Part shown: one piece after another, positions 13,560 through 25,800 of the stretch
Layout: each line of letters starts with the position of its first letter
How positions within the stretch are numbered: the stretch's first letter is position 1
DNA from: Odontesthes bonariensis
Taxonomy: Eukaryota; Chordata; Actinopteri; Atheriniformes; Atherinopsidae
Direction of reading: 5' to 3'
Length of the DNA stretch: 64,000 nucleotides
NCBI RefSeq assembly: GCF_027942865.1
Contig: NC_134510.1
Coordinates: forward strand, 29,964,163-30,028,162
Notes under the pieces: generated by a model
What the model was told of the DNA's origin: nothing
Database searches by the model: none
The model's input: the letters and a program-made list of their open reading frames with translations, nothing else
Position numbers and translations under genes: made by a program

Positions 13560-13735
13560 CATTGTATCTGCATGAGGCTGAGATAATGGCATCTGTCGCT
13601 GCTCCTTTTGTCAGCGCTGTCCCGGGCCCCTGCTCACGGCTGGTCCCCATTAGCTGGCTGCTGGCCCGCTGGCCTCTTCGCTCCACGCTCTGCTGGCTGA
13701 CCAGAAAATACAGGAGACGCCTGTCCCTTCCTCTA
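13560..13735. promoter_or_regulatory. Candidate conserved non-coding element
   Basis: Directly right of the (CA)n tract, a complex, GC-balanced block includes GATAATGGCATCTGTCGCTG, TTTTGTCAGCGCTGTCC and CCCCATTAGCTGGC. It has homeodomain and TGTCA cores and lacks low-complexity sequence. The ORFs across it look like by-products. It resembles developmental enhancers in style only. Confidence 0.3.
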
Positions 13736-15959
13736 ACTCCCACTGTCATTGTCTTTTTCCCTACTTTTTTCTTCGTACAGCTCCTCCTCTTGCTGCAGAT
13801 CGAGGGCTGTGGAATAGTTTGTCAAACAGGAAAGGTGTCAACTTAAAAGGACATCGCTAGTTTGCAGGTGTGTTGCTGTCTAACCAAAGCCTCAAACTAT
13901 GTTTTCTGTTAGTGTGTCAGCTAAAACGTGAGATGTTAGATGGTTTTTCGAATGAATTAGTAATTAGTACATGATTTTCCTCCATCCTGTTAAATAAAAC
14001 AAAATAAAAAAAACTGCTCCAGCAGTTCCAACAGAGGTGTTCCTGGTTTAAGTTTGACAAACCACAAAATAAATGATCCTAATTATCAACATCAACTTGT
14101 CAATTATTTTCTCATGTTATTGACTCATTGTCAGATTGAAAATACTGTAAATGTTTAAACAGTCTAAAACACTGACATAGGAAGTGAAATACGCAGCAAT
14201 CTGCCGAAAAATTAACCTAATTTCTTTAAAATACTTATTTTTCTGATCATTAATCTGTTCATTAAACAAACCCATCACTTGGACAATACATCAAAATGCA
14301 TAAAACAAAAAAAAAGTGCTTGGTCCAATTAAAAGGTATTTTAAGAGAGGAAACATAATTAATAGAAATGTGAAACAGATAGCACAAAGAGGTCCTGCAC
14401 AAAATAACCGCATAGCCCTGACTGTACTGTTATATTTACCACTATTCCATTCTTCCCAACCTATATCTTTACCTTTGTACATAGTACCAGATATTCAAGC
14501 TTTGTCGTGTTCTTGCAAAAGAAAGAATCTTTGCTGTAGCGCCTGTACTTCCACCAAAATGTCACAAACTTGTCACAGACATGCTGTCTGTTGTACAGTA
14601 ATGTCAGACTACCTCCACACCATTAATCTCAGCAGCAACTTGCTTCGTCTTCGCTGCATAATTTCACTCACTGGAGCCGCACTGTTTCACAATATAACAA
14701 ATGTAGTCTGTATTACATCTGTCACCTATCTGAGACGTCTCACTTAGTCTCATAATTTTCCCCTCATCTCTCATAAGCACAGCTAATAAATGTAAAGATG
14801 GGAGATAGTACACCACTGACTGAGCTTTATTAAGAACGTAATGGCAATATCATTGTTGTAATGATTCTAAGAGATCTAAGATGAAGGGCAGACCAGCCTG
14901 CGGAAGTGAGCATGACATCACAGGCAAAAGTGTGTTCTGCTTGCTTTATTTCATTATATTGGTTAAGCCTCCTTATTAGGGACGGGGGACAAAGCAGCGC
15001 TGCCGCTGATAAAGCAAGGCAATTTCAGCCGCTGCTACAGCGCCAAATTACAGTTGTATATCATGCAGCTCCCTCTCCACTGCTTCCTAAACTTCTCTTA
15101 CGTCTTCCTTTTCTCCAGCTCCCTGCATGTGGAAGGACTTTGGATGTGATGTTGATTGTCATGTTGCCTGCACTGTGAAGCAGAAAGACTGGCAGAAGAG
15201 GGAGATACAGCAGCTGAAACATCAGACAACAGCCCCATCTACAGATGGTGATAAATCAGGGTCTCAGTATAGTTAATATTTTACCCATTTCATGATTAGA
15301 ACTTTGACTTGATGACTTGTCCATTGTTAATTTACTTTGTCGTTAAGATGACAAGACATCAGCAGGGGTGTGGATGTTGTTTCACTGTAACTGTTTGCTA
15401 AATGCTTTGTTCTAGGTCAGTGCTTTCAGAACTAGGTGCTCCAGACTCACAATAAGCCCCCACAGACGTGCAACATAACAAGAGCGATGAGTGTTTTTAA
15501 AGCTGCCAACACCGCTGTCTTCCAATAACTTGACAACTCTGTTCCATCAAGTGCAAAATTTGAACTCAAGTTTTGTCTGCGCCACAATTTAGTTGACTAT
15601 TTTTGTCTCGCACTTCGTCGTGTTTGGCAACTTTGATTTTGAGCATCACTCTTAAGAAGTTAATTTCTGCTGTTGTGACACTTGAAATCACAAGCTTTGT
15701 ATAATTTACTTTTTCTGATATGAAAAATAGAAATTACAGTTGTTACATCCGTGGCAGTTCTGCATCCACCCCGAGGCCTGACAAAAAAACGGCTCGGCAG
15801 TGACCTTCATAACATCATAAACGTGACCCGTGCCCATCACTGAATACGAAGTGACTTGTAGATCAACAAACCATCAGGTTGACAGGCCTAACCTATCTGC
15901 CATTAGCCCGTCAAGATATCACACTTTGCTTTAATTCACCATCTTTCAGAGTGTCACAC

Positions 15960-16210
15960 TTTATATTCCTTGGCATGGGGAGGCTACATGCAGATGCATA
16001 ATTTATCTCAAATTAGCGCCTATTTGAGTAAGCATCAAAGCAAGGCGGGTAAGGTTGGAGGAGAGCTTAAGGAACCGCAGGGAAACCATCGGCAGGATTA
16101 ATGCGGGAGATTTTTATAAGAAATTACTGGCTTAATGAAGTGGATAAAAAAGCTGTCAGTGTTTTATTGCATCTAAATTGTGTGGAAGTGGTGTTTAGCT
16201 GTCTCGCCTA
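15960..16210. promoter_or_regulatory. Candidate conserved non-coding element
   Basis: Contains GATGCATAATTTATCTCAAA (POU/homeodomain-like), TTAGCGCC, a purine-rich middle, GGATTAATGCGGGAG (Otx/homeodomain-like TTAATGC) and TTTTATTGCATCTAAATTG. It is a dense run of such cores with no repeats. It could serve a developmental gene beyond the left edge; pou3f1 is expected on that side by human synteny. Confidence 0.3.
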
Positions 16211-17183
16211 CTCCCCACATAATGGGTCGTGACAGTAGCTGTGAGGCTTATTTAACTTAACTGGTGAATAACTTGCATGGTGAAGCTATTCACAGTTGTT
16301 TTTATATGCACTAAACCAGTGAGGGGGGGATGTTTCCTCTGCCCCTTCTCACTCATTACAATATCATCTGAACAAGAGCCAACTCAAGAAACTGTAAATT
16401 TACAGCTTTCGATTCAATCGCTGAAGATATTTGAGAAAATGAAATGTTATAAAGATCATTTTGATGGTTAATATGGACTTCTTTATTAATTGGATCCCGT
16501 TTCATCAACAAGTAATCCAGTTTATTCTGTAATTGTGCGCTTAATGGGGCTCCCGCTTTCATTTTAGATGCTGCTGATATTTGTGGTCCTGTTTCAACAG
16601 GCTGTATAATTCACCAGTTGAAGCAACTGATGCATGCTCGCCAAAAAAAAACAAACAGTTATTGTTCCTGGAGGAGAGGGAACAAGAATAGCCTACGTTG
16701 TGGTGTATAGTTTCAGCAGTCCTGCAGCACCACCTTGTGACAGTTAGCAGTTTTGCCTTCTGTTTGGTGTAAAAAATTAAAAATGAAGCAAGCAGAATCT
16801 AAACATTTCTGAATTCATAGTCATTCTCGTGGCCAGTTTCTCATTTGAGCCATTTTCATCAAGATAATTTCGAGATTATTTGGCTTCTCCAACAGCCCAA
16901 CATTTTCCAATAAATACAAAAAGAAAAGCAGTATTTTAATCATTTATTTCACACAGTATTGCATCACAATACATTAAATCAATCATCCGTCACGGTTCTG
17001 TTGTGCAACAATGAAGAGGTGACTTTATTTCAGGTGGCTGATAAACTCGATGAAATCTTGGGCCCGTTTCAAGCAGGTTCAAGAAGATCCCCGTTTAACT
17101 TTGCTGAATAAAAACACACACTCCCTGTACGTTCGACTCAGGAAAGTTATCTAGACAATGTGGTAATCCTGGTTCCTGGCTCA

Positions 17184-17969
17184 GGCCTGTACTACCAAGC
17201 AGACTCAACATATCCAGAGTATCTTATAATTATCTGGCAAAACTAATCCTAACAATCGGGAACATGCTAAGCGGTGTCTGGTTACGACTGATTACGAGCT
17301 CAACAAGGCCTTCCCACTTTGGCCTTGTGCGTTTCTGTTAAAAGGGTTACATTGGCACCAGATGGCGAATCAAACATTAATTTGGAGCTGGACATTTCTC
17401 ACAGGAAGAGCAAGAAAATATGCTAATGAAATGTGTGAAGATACAGATGCAGAGTTGCTGAAGTCTAAGGCAGCAAAAAAAAAAATAATAATAATAATAA
17501 TTAGCTAAGAAAATGTATAAATCAAGAAGCTTATTAATTCTCCTGCCCGATAATTAAAGCACAATTAGATCTGACTACAATTAAGATTGGAAATCTTTTT
17601 TAAAAAAATGTTTTCTTTTTAAACATGTCGGGGGTGAATTATTTTAGCCTGCTTTTGTATGCAACCCTGTATGCTTAAAATAACCTTTACAACATCCAGG
17701 GCTAAAAAATACAGATAAAACATATGTGTGAGTTCAAATGTTAAGAAAATGAAAATGACCAGCTGAAGAAGTGACAGCTCTAAAGCATATGAAGTTGACA
17801 AGTTTAAATCAGCCTGTTATACAGAAGCGTTTCTCTCAGATGATATGACGCAAAAGCCAAAGCGCTGAGATGGCGACACACCCCCGCATCACATGAGCCA
17901 CCTTCGTAACCCTGAGATAAACCCGAGGTTACCTCACAGAGCCACCAATTCTGATTCGTAGTACAGGCC
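17184..17969. mobile_element. Candidate terminal-inverted-repeat element (GGCCTGTACTAC ends)
   Basis: GGCCTGTACTACCAAGCAG at 17,184 is mirrored by a right end whose inward reading is GGCCTGTACTACGAATCAG (ending 17,969). These ends recall a common fish family starting GGGCCTGT.. (possibly PIF/Harbinger-like). The interior is AT-rich with an (AAT)n tract and has no ORF of note. No convincing target duplication was seen, so it could be two separate fragments. Confidence 0.4.
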
Positions 17970-19341
17970 CCTGGTCTCTTTATTCAACCAGACCTCTCAA
18001 CTGAGTTAAACAGAGGAAAAAAAAGAAGGAAAAAAAAAAAAAAAAAAAGCATGGACATTGTCAGCGTTACTGTTATGGCAACAATAATGAAATTTGGTCT
18101 TTTCTCCAGCTTCATCTCTTTAATATTCTTAGTTAATTTCATTTTATTCTTACCTTCAATTACAATGAGCAGTGTTACGGCTGAGAACAATACAAGGTAA
18201 CAACACATCGATGTATGCATGCTTGGAATGGGTACTTTTTGTTCTTGTGAACCCTTGTGATCAAACTAAATACGAAAAAAGATTAATAATTTTGTGCAGG
18301 ACTGAAGCTGTATGTTGAAATGCATGCAACTTGCAACCAAATCTCCTTCATCAGTCCTGCACCTCAACCAGATTTCTCTGAAGTTGAAACCATGGCATAT
18401 TCTCAATGGTTTTGATTAAATTAAATCATTTTGGCAGTGTTTGTACAATGACTATGTTCAAATTTCCAGCCAAACTCCTTTTCAGAACCAACATAAAGCC
18501 AATAAAAAGTTTGATTTTCATTGGAGCAAACACAAAAATTAGTTTAAATGATTGAGAAGAGTTTAATTATGCTAAGCTGCTGTTATCCAGATGAGGGACT
18601 GCAGACAAGGGGCCAGTCTGGGACCCAATCAAAACCTTCCATTGAAACACACACAAACTGTCATACATACAGATGCCTGCACACATACATACACACACAC
18701 ACACAACCAAGTAAGATGGACAGCACAATCCCTTTTCAGTCACAAACCTTTGTTTTCCCTTCACAAGTGGAACCAAAAAGCAAGTTTTGGGCAGCATCCA
18801 GGTAGGGTGAGGTGGGTGGTGGTGAGAGAAAGCTTGCACTGCAGTCAAGCTTTATCTACATAAGGCCATCTCTTAACATGTGTGGGTTAGGACTAGCAGT
18901 TCACATCCACCATCTTTTTCAGCACAGAAGTGGTCGGTTTCATCACTAGACAGGATCCTGACATCACAGTTTGTCCAGCAGAGGTCAGAAGGTGTTGTTT
19001 TTCCTCCTCACATAGAAGAGCCAGCAGCTAATTGTCACAGCCTTCGACTGCTTTTGGAAATCCAAAAGAAAGCTCCTGAACAATTTTACTGTCCAGGTAA
19101 AGTTCAACTTTCTCGACTTCCTCGCAGCTAACACAGTGCTTTACATTCACCTAAAACAGATGCCCCTGTGCTCCAGTGCTGCTCACACACTCTCTGGGCT
19201 CCAGGCCTCTCAGTGCTCTAGGTGCTGGGAGCATTAGGATTGTAACTGGTGCACTGATGAGCCCCAGCTTAGAAGTCTCTCCTCCACAGGCTCCCTGACC
19301 CTTCTCCATCCTTCCTTTCCTCTACCCTCTTTTTGCGTCTT

Positions 19342-19347
19342 TTTATT
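19342..19347 (-). terminator. rragc: Candidate polyadenylation signal of rragc
   Basis: AATAAA on the minus strand only about 22 bases past the rragc stop. This would give a very short 3' UTR, so a more distal site is possible; I did not see a better one in the next kilobase. Confidence 0.25.
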
Positions 19348-19368
19348 TTTTTTATCTTGCACCAGTGT

Positions 19369-21843
19369 TTAGACAGTGTTGCGCGGCGTGCCATTCAGTG
19401 CGACAGCCTTGTTGCAGGGCGAGCCCACCGCCTGAGACCCCAGTGGCCGCTGAGTGGAAACGCCCACCTCAAATACTTCGTGAATGGCCTTCCGGAAACA
19501 GTGGAAGTTGTAGTCTATCAATCCTGAGGAGAAAAAAAACAAAATACACACTTTAGGTATTCAACAGGTTTAAGAAAAGAAAAGCTAGTGAAAAAAAAAT
19601 GAAAAAGTTTAAGTTTCTCTTCACATCCCTGTATTCTACAGCTTGTGTTTTTCACGTACCAAAAAAAAATAAAAAATAAAACAACTTCTACATGATGTAA
19701 GACAAATATCAGGAACAAGACATAAAAACCACTTGCAGGGTTCAACCTCGACTTTGCCCTTATATTTATAAAAATCTTCTCAAAATAATCATCTCTTGTT
19801 TGAAAACAATGGAGCAAGCTGAACCATGGGTTTCAAAGATAAAAGTATGATGCATAATTGTATGCATATGTTGCATCACGTGTGAAATCTACAGTCACCT
19901 GAATAAGAACTAAAGAGCACAAACATCCGAGTATAAACATTGACTTTAGTGTACTGTACCTTTATACACTGACACGTCTGTAGCTAAATATACTACTGAG
20001 ATACATATGGAAGTGTAGAACCCATCATTTTCCACCTTTTAACAAATCCTATAATTTCATGAAAGAGTAATACCACAATCACTGAATTTTCCCCTTATTG
20101 CACTGCAGCACATTGAAACTGGGGAAGTATGATGTTGGCTTTTGACAGCATCTCACTCCATTCTTCTTTAACCCACTTGGATGACTGTTCTTAAAAAAGG
20201 CAACTTGTGAAAATATCCAGAACCAGGGCAAACACAATCTTTAACGCGTGCAGGTGAAGCGCTTACCTTTGCGCTCGAAGCTCTCCTCTCGCAGGATGCA
20301 GACGAGGGCCAGGAACTTGGTGACCTCTTTGAGGTACAGCACAGTGGTGTTGTTGAGCTTGATGATGGCCATCGACTCCTTGTCGTAGGCGCTGCCGCTG
20401 CCATCCTCCCTCAGACTAGTGCAGCACAAAAACAGAGTAATGTTTAGGACGGGTGGGGAGTACGGGAAATAAAATGCAGCTCATCTGTGAGGTCATTAAT
20501 TATTCAACTGTTGCTTCACTGAAAGTATCCTCAGACACACATGGATGAACTCCACCGCATATCTTAAACCATAAAGAAATTATTGAAGGTTTAACCAAAC
20601 CTGTAGTTAAAATATATAATGCAAATTTAAACTGAAAATGAATTGAAACCTCTGATACGCAGTTCTGACCATGTTTTTTGCTGAGCAAACACACCTCCAA
20701 GAAAACCAAAACGCACTCACCCATATATGCACGAGACGTCAATAACCACATCGATCATATCGCAGCACAGTTCATAGGACTGCATGTCCACAGGTGAGCT
20801 GTCTGTGGCGATGTAGATCTTACTGACCACATCAAACAGAAAGGCCTTCTCGATCCCTGAATTCTGTCAGTGACGACAAGAGAAACAAATGGGGAAGAAA
20901 ACAAAGAAATTAGAATATGATTAAGAAACCGGGCTAATTAGCACATGGGTACAGACAGCATTACTGAGATGATTTTTGCAACTGCTGCAGCTATATTTAT
21001 AAGTTACAGATAACATACACACAGCTCTCATTTTCCTTGCATGAATACAAAAGCTGCAACTCACAAAAATAACCGAGTCAGTGGGACGTGGTGCCATCAA
21101 AGGATGAGGGGGACAACAACACAGCAGCATGCTGCAGACACTCGGCCAAACAATGCTTTGTTCAAAGTCGTTACAGAACAATTTCCTTTAAAGGTACATT
21201 AAGGCACTCTTCAGCCCTCAGCTCTTCATTTCACTAATTACTTTGTACATATATTTTATTTTATTTTATTATATTACATATTTTTTTGTACCAATCAGAC
21301 CAGAACAAATTCCTTGTAATGTGAAAATTACTTGGCAATAAAATCTTTTCTGATTCTAAAGTATTACATGCTTATTTGTTGTTTTCTTCACCCTCTCATT
21401 GCTGAACCAGCAGGAAAATGCTTTCAATTCATTGCCCAAGTAAAATGTATTGTTAACTTGGCGATTTGTTCTTATTTAGCTTTTATTCTAAATTTCTATC
21501 TAATAAAATGTGACATACTTTAAACCACGAAAGCCCAAATTCGTTAAGTTTTTTTTTTAGTTTTTTTTTTAAATCTCTTTCCATTAGCCAAGAACAGGCT
21601 GCTGTGACATGATGCACAAATCATGATACCTTCTCAATCCTGATACAGGATCAAGTGAAAAATACTACATTACAGGGCATCATGTTACACGAAAATGCTC
21701 CATAGAAACCCTCCCAGCACATCGGATCCCTGCCTTCCCCACAACGCATCCATAAACTACACTGGTAAGAGGAGCGCCAACAGATCACACAGACAACTTG
21801 ACCCGAGTCTTGTAAGTAATTCCAGACGAGTCGAACAACAAGA

Positions 21844-21875
<32 letters not shown>

Positions 21876-22762
21876 AGGGCTTCAGCGCCTTATTTCTGAA
21901 CTGTAACATCTAGAACTAAGACTCCATGACACCACAGAAAAAGTTCACAGGCCAGTCCGAGCTGCGACTCCTAAAAACAGGAGGACAAGCTTTGCACAGG
22001 TGCAAATTTTTTTTAGGAAAAGGAATGTGCAGGATGTGCACCGAAGAGCCAGATCTGGCTCTTCGGTGCACATCCTGCTAAAACAATTGCCATCTATGCA
22101 AGATGCAACACAAACCAGAGCCTGGCAGTGTTTATAAAACTAAAGGTTGCATTTAACTCAAAAGTGTCTCTAAAGTTGAAAAACCTGCAGACTGCAAACA
22201 TGGCAACTCCAGCAGAAAGGGTGAACAACTAAATGATAAATCTCATGTTTAAGAAGGTGATGATCATATCATTCTCTTCCTGTCGTCTTTTGGATGTAAT
22301 TAGGAACTGATCAAATGCATTTCAAAGCAGGTGCAACTTACAACTCTTCTGTGAAATGATTGGCTTTATAAAAAACAAGCAGCAGGACACAAATATGTCC
22401 TGAAAGAGCTTTAAAGGGACAGTTCGGGGTTGTGTGACGCACTTATGAGTAGTTGGTACCTTACCTGCAGTGCACAGCGGTCAGAGCACCGTCTCAATTC
22501 TCAAAACATGACAGCTCAGCTGAACACTACATTGTGGTTACACAGCGTCACACTGTTGTTTACTTTGTCACCATTTTCTCAACCAAACACCGTCCATGTT
22601 GCTCCACGTCACAGCGTTTCCTGCTGCTGATCAGTTGTGACTTACAGTTCTGCTGGTTTAATCCCCCCCCCCCCAAAAAAAAAATTAAATAAATAAATAA
22701 AAATGTAAACAAATAAATGAATTTAAATATATATATAAATAAATAAATAAATATTTAAAAAA

Positions 22763-22814
<52 letters not shown>

Positions 22815-25800
22815 GGGATTACGAAATCTATATGGTGACCTGGATGTCGCTTTATTGGCACAACCTGTTAAAGCACAAACACATAGCCTGTTATAAATAT
22901 CCAACAAGTCTGATACAACCTCTGGTGGACTGATCAGCGGCGGCAGCATAGGCTGAGCAGCTGTAGTGCACGTAGTAACACGGAGCATCACGGATCACGG
23001 ACGGTGTTCAATTGAGAAAATAGTGACGGAGGAAACAATGGTCTGAGGCAAAAGTGAAGCACTGTAAACAACAACAACAACAACGTTTGCTGAGCTGCTT
23101 TGAAAGTTTTTTTTCAGGTTTCAGTCATTCTAGAAGATGAAAGTCCGCTCTCATTTTGTTCCTGATCTCAGTAGCTGTTAAAAGACTCCACCATGGGGAT
23201 TTCCTCCAGACATACAGCCTTCTGACCGCTGCAGGTAAGGCATCAACTACTCATGAGCACAGAACACAACCACCACTTCAAAAACCCAGAACTGTCCCTT
23301 TAAAGGCATTGTCTGGAGGAAGTGCTCACCGTATCACCCCCTCGGGGCAGGCGGTGACTCACATCAGGAAGGCTGTCGCACACAAAACCACACTGTGAAT
23401 GACAAAAACCCAGAGGAGAGTTGGACGATGTCTACTTACAGAAATGAAGATATTTAGGAGGTTCTCCAAGGTGGGGAGCTGTGGGATGAGCTTCTGCACC
23501 ACTTTGCTGAAGGCCTCAAAGATGGAGTGGTCATAAATACTTGTCAAGTAAAAGCTGAATGAGACGGACAAAAAAAAAAAAAAAAGGAAGTGAATAAGCA
23601 AATACTTATAAGATGCACTTCCTTAAAATGCCTATGAAACCAGGTAAAAATACAGACAGTCACGAGATCTCATGTCTAACAGATGCAGGAACGAAAAAGT
23701 CTCAATGAAAGCATTTTAAACAATTTACTCGGCACAAACACTGTATCCGTCTGACTGCTGCAAAACTGGCCGCACAGGGCTCGTGAACTTAAGAGCTTAG
23801 TGTCTGAAGAAGCAGTGGTTTGAGCTAAATGGAGGTGTCTGCATACACTTGGCAGACAGTCAATTTTACAGCACAAGTTCTCCAGGCTCCAATATATATC
23901 CAGGATAGCTCTAGCTGTCTAAATGTAATAAACAACAATCTCACCCAACATAAAAACTCTGCTGCGTGTGCCAAAACGGCCTTGATGTTATTGGCAAAGC
24001 TGCTGCAGAGCCGGCCGGGCTCAGCCTGTTTAATGTGCTACACAACACAACACTTGTTGCCCTTTTCTTTTTTCTTATTAGTATCAAATCAAGCAGTTTC
24101 GTGATCTTGTAATTGCTTGATTAATTTTAATAAAGACAAGGTCTGAAACAAAACCCCAAAAGATTTTTTTTTTTTTTTCCCAAGGACAGAAATGATCAAA
24201 CTATGGCTTGAAACAAGAGATAATCAGTTTACAGTGTATAATGGCAAAAGCCATGGTACTGTAGAAGCCTTTACTCGGTCTTTATGACCAACTCAATTTT
24301 ATTCAAGTATTTTCTCTCTTAAAAAAAAAAAAAAACACACGATTTGAACTTCGTACAATAAGATCAAGGAACACAAACCCAACAGTAGATGTTGACTTTA
24401 ACTTTCCAAATTATATAGAAACTGAAGGCCTTTTCACATATGCCTTTGAAGCCGGACTATCATGTGTGAAAGTACAAAGGTGGAATGGAGGGGGTGGAAG
24501 ATGATCCGCCTCTGAGCTGGTAAGAGAGGTAGTAACAGAAGTTAAACGGGCTTTGTGAGTAAGCCACTCTAACCATTGATGCCGACGTCACAGCTGATTC
24601 TGCAATTCAGCTTAATGAGTCGAAGCACACACTGATGCGGGGCTGAGTCTGGCATGTGACGTCTCTTTTTTTTTTGGCCAATAAGCCACAACAGACATTT
24701 GAAAAAAAGTCTGCAGTTTGGATGCTCAGTCCCAGCAGCTCTGGTGTCTGACGCACGGGTCGCTGCGTCTTCAGAGAGTAATCTCACAGGACCATGAGAG
24801 TATGCAGGACATGCAGCAGAGAGAAAGACTACTGCATAACTTATATGTGCAGGAACCGCAGCAACTTTCAGAATTTGCAGTTATTGATGCGTCTTAAAGT
24901 CATTACAGGACAATTTCTCAGCTTCTAATTCTGACAACAGACGTTTGGGATTTTAACTGTTTGTGAAGCCAGCAGAGTTTTCACTTTCAAACTTAAAACT
25001 GTAGTTGGCTGACATGTTAACACCTCTGTCATGTGATAGCACAACACTGGGGAGGGAAAAAAAACAGTTTAAGTTACAAATAAGCAGCCCACATCCTGGT
25101 GACGGCTTCTTCTGCATTAAGTTTGCTCCGAGGTACGGATTAATGAGGCAGGTAGAGCAGGTTTGAGTCTTTGAAAAGAGACGTTTAATGTATCTGTATC
25201 AATCAATTTCCACCGACTTAACAGTAAAATACCCATTTTAAAAGTTCAACAGTTCCATAAACAATCTGTCAGCTGATTAGCCATGGACGAGCAGCACAAC
25301 TGTTAGAAAAATAACTAACTGTGGAGCAAGTTACTGTAAGCAAGATTTAAGCCTTGACTTTTTTTTTTCTTTTATGCCACTTAGAAGTACACTTAAGAGT
25401 AACTTCACAGTATCACAAATTGCCAACAAAGAAAAAGCATTCAGTGACACCTATTATTCAGATTTATGGACAATTTTGTAAGTTTATACAACAGAAAGAG
25501 GCAACTATAAAGGGTGGAGAGAAACAATGACACAATCCCTGTTCTTACTTGTAACGGTTACTGTAACAGCTTCATAGGCTGGTTGTATTTGTCGATATAA
25601 ACCAGTGTCTTCATCTGATTAAAACCAATTAATTCTACAGTTTGAGAAAGATTTTTCCACAAAGAACAGAGGGCCTGCTATTCATCATCTTGAACTGGAA
25701 TAAACCCCAATGCCAACTTGGGATTTTCCAGAATTTTTTTTTTTTAGGGTTAGGGTTAGCTGCTCATGTGTGTGTGTGCAACTGTCCCCCGAAAACAGAA

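Larger units (their letters stand above)
13736..19368. other. Gene-free stretch up to the rragc 3' end
   Basis: Contains the candidate element at 15,960-16,210, the terminal-inverted-repeat candidate at 17,184-17,969, an A-rich run near 18,030, and short (CA)n near 18,670-18,710. The part nearest 19,368 would hold the rragc 3' UTR. No coding exon was recognised. Confidence 0.5.

Noticed and set aside
13293-13586. ORFs with long His/Thr or Cys/Val runs on both strands
   Set aside because: They are translations of the (CA)n microsatellite and have no gene structure.
25747-25762. Telomere-like TTAGGGTTAGGGTTAG
   Set aside because: Only about two and a half units, too short to call an interstitial telomeric site.
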